A stretch of 64,000 bases of DNA. Source: Collinsella sp. BG-O-102. Its GTDB lineage: Bacteria; Actinomycetota; Coriobacteriia; Coriobacteriales; Coriobacteriaceae. The stretch lies in NCBI RefSeq assembly GCF_023656745.1, contig NZ_JAMOKO010000010.1, positions 1 through 64,000 of the forward strand, written 5' to 3'. Shown here piece by piece: positions 62,902 through 64,000 of this stretch. The position numbers and the translations under genes are program-made. A model generated the notes under the pieces. The model was not told where the DNA came from and did no database searches. It worked only from the letters and a program-made list of their open reading frames with translations. Position 1 is the stretch's first letter. Each line of letters begins with the position of its first letter.

Positions 62902-62954
62902 TATTCTCTGGCGAGAATAATTTCTCACTATCATTATTCGCGCGTAAGTATAAT
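62902..62954 (+). promoter_or_regulatory. modA promoter region with an AT-rich dyad
   Basis: The dyad TATTCTC-TGGC-GAGAATA (62902-62919) lies upstream of a perfect -10 TATAAT at 62949-62954. No -35 is visible at 17 bp, so the promoter may need an activator or be controlled at the dyad. The location suggests a metal or molybdate-responsive regulator, but it does not match a ModE site that I know. The 200-bp gap between mogA and modA has no gene. Confidence 0.45.
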
Positions 62955-63014
62955 CTAGTAACAGAATAAAGCCTGCGGCGGGGTGCCCGGGCATAGCGTT
63001 CGAAAGGGTTGAAT

Positions 63015-63890
63015 ATGTTCGATATGGTTTCACGCCGCGGTTTTGTCTCGCTTTCTGCTGCTGCTGCCGCCGGCCTTGGCCTTGCCGGCTGCTCGGGCAA
63101 CAAGACGTCCGAGCCCGCTGGCTCCGATGTCGGCTCCGCCAAGTCTTTCTCTAAGAAGAAGGCTGTCGAGCTGCAGGTCTTTGCCGCCAACTCGCTCGAG
63201 AAGGCCCTGCCCGAGGTTCAGGGGCTCTACACCGAGCAGACCGGCACCACCTTTGCCGACACGCAGTTTAAGGCGTCTGGCGACCTTGTCGAGCAGATGC
63301 GCGTCGGTGCCGCCGTCGACGTGCTCATCACGGCCTCCAAGGGCACCATGGACGACGCCGAGGCCGCCGAGCTCGTCGATACCGATACCCGCGAGGACAT
63401 GTTCGTCAACGACCTCGTGATCATTCGCGCCGAGGGCTCCGACACCAAGGTCGAGGCCATCGCCGACGTCGCGAACCTGGACGGCAAGATCGCCATTGGC
63501 GACGCCAAGACCGTTCCCGCCGGCAAGTACGCCAACCAGGCGCTGGCTTCTGTGGGCCTCTACACCGGCACCGAGGGCGATGACGGCGAGTACGTGCTCG
63601 AGATCGCCGACAAGGTCGCGCTGGCCGACAAGGTCGGCACCGCTGCCGCCTACGTTTCTACGGGCGACTGCGTGGCTGGCTTTGTCTACAGTTCCGACAT
63701 CTTCCGATATGACGGCATCGAGGAGGCCTTCGTGTGCCCCGAGGATTCGCACAAGCCCATCGTGTACCCGGGTGCCGTTGCCGAGAGCTCCGAGCACGCC
63801 GACGAGGCCAAGGCGTTTATCGACTTTTGCCTGACCAACAAGAAGGCCCAGAAGATTTGGGCCAAGTACGGCTTTGAGCTTTCCGCGTAG
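63015..63890 (+). CDS. modA: Molybdate-binding lipoprotein ModA
   Basis: ModA captures molybdate for the ModBC importer. The 291-residue protein begins with a Tat-type motif SRRGFVSLS, a hydrophobic core and a lipobox LAGC near residue 27, so it is probably exported folded and lipidated. Mature signatures are VFAANSLEKALPEVQGLY, FKASGDLVEQM, ADVLITASK-like VDVLITASKG and FVYSSDIFR. GAAAGGG precedes the ATG at 63015 (a TTG six bases earlier is in frame). Confidence 0.92.
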   Translation: MFDMVSRRGFVSLSAAAAAGLGLAGCSGNKTSEPAGSDVGSAKSFSKKKAVELQVFAANSLEKALPEVQGLYTEQTGTTFADTQFKASGDLVEQMRVGAAVDVLITASKGTMDDAEAAELVDTDTREDMFVNDLVIIRAEGSDTKVEAIADVANLDGKIAIGDAKTVPAGKYANQALASVGLYTGTEGDDGEYVLEIADKVALADKVGTAAAYVSTGDCVAGFVYSSDIFRYDGIEEAFVCPEDSHKPIVYPGAVAESSEHADEAKAFIDFCLTNKKAQKIWAKYGFELSA

Positions 63891-63958
63891 TGCGGCTTGG
63901 CGCGATAATTCCATCGTTTTGTGTTTCACTCCGTCCTTGTATTCGCTTGGAGCTTTTC

Positions 63959-64000
63959 GTGCTTAATAGATTCCGCATGCTTGTAGCCTGTGCTTTGACC
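63959..64000 (+). CDS. Start of a gene cut by the window edge, probably modB
   Basis: A GTG at 63959, seven to eight bases behind TTGGAG, opens a frame reading VLNRFRMLVACALT before the window ends. The hydrophobic start fits a membrane permease or exported protein. Position directly after modA makes modB the best guess, but 14 residues cannot prove it. The 68 bp between modA and this start have no hairpin. Confidence 0.45.
   Translation, partial: MLNRFRMLVACALT

Overview
The window is high-GC bacterial chromosome whose gene order and content fit the Coriobacteriia, most likely Collinsella. The pointers are a division cluster with mraZ, SepF and DivIVA but no ftsA, non-ATG starts (GTG, TTG), an IS3-like insertion sequence end of a type I associate with Collinsella, and AGGAG-type ribosome binding sites on almost every gene. 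The genus call is inference from gene content, not from a database comparison. Most of the window is chromosomal core. The only mobile DNA I can support is a truncated insertion-sequence end at the left edge.

Layout. 1-130: end of an insertion sequence. 296-3418: a small winged-helix protein, pyrG and a XerD-type recombinase. 3451-27562: a long division and cell-wall block on the plus strand: mraZ, rsmH, ftsL, ftsI, murF, mraY, murD, ftsW, murG, murC, murB, ftsQ, ftsZ, then pgeF, a complete pstS-pstC-pstA-pstB-phoU phosphate uptake operon, and then yggS, sepF, yggT, divIVA. The phosphate operon interrupts what is elsewhere a compact ftsZ-pgeF-yggS-sepF-yggT-divIVA cluster. murE and ftsA are absent from the block. 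27673-30230: a nitroreductase and a second phosphate uptake system (Pit permease with its DUF47 partner) on the minus strand. 30481-33590: a small protein behind a LexA-like box, a Bax inhibitor-1 family membrane protein, a PARG-like macrodomain protein and an SGNH hydrolase. 33652-36098: thiD and thiC on the minus strand behind a TPP riboswitch. 36170-43044: a membrane-anchored protein, YaaA, an M18 aminopeptidase, DNA polymerase I and a Cof-type HAD phosphatase. 43599-47565: argG, a 56-residue ORF, argH, then ndk. 47717-53614: rpiB, cyuA, a HAD hydrolase, rpsA, RNase P RNA and a YigZ protein. 53681-60848: a Cys-rich redox-type protein, an O-acetylhomoserine sulfhydrylase-type enzyme, an MFS exporter, xpt, a release-factor-like rescue protein, a lipid kinase and a ClC channel. 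61059-64000: molybdenum genes moeA, mogA, modA and a truncated gene that is probably modB.

How the parts work together. The first block makes lipid II (MurB, C, D, F, G, MraY), polymerises and crosslinks it at the septum (FtsW, FtsI) and places the division ring (FtsZ, FtsQ, FtsL, SepF, DivIVA). Two regulatory signals stand out. The mraZ leader carries repeated TGGGG motifs and two matched 17-bp dyads around a clear promoter. The ftsZ promoter has the 19-bp spacer and central dyad typical of MerR-family targets, and shares a 14-mer with the mraZ leader. A Pho-box-like direct repeat precedes pgeF-pst.

The non-coding DNA is rich in long, near-perfect hairpins at gene 3' ends, most of them between convergent genes. 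Two of them (37547 and 58301) clearly belong to one repeat family, and a 130-bp nested palindrome lies at 42076. I found no phage, CRISPR array, tRNA gene or defence system. The novelty here is regulatory and organisational rather than a new accessory system.
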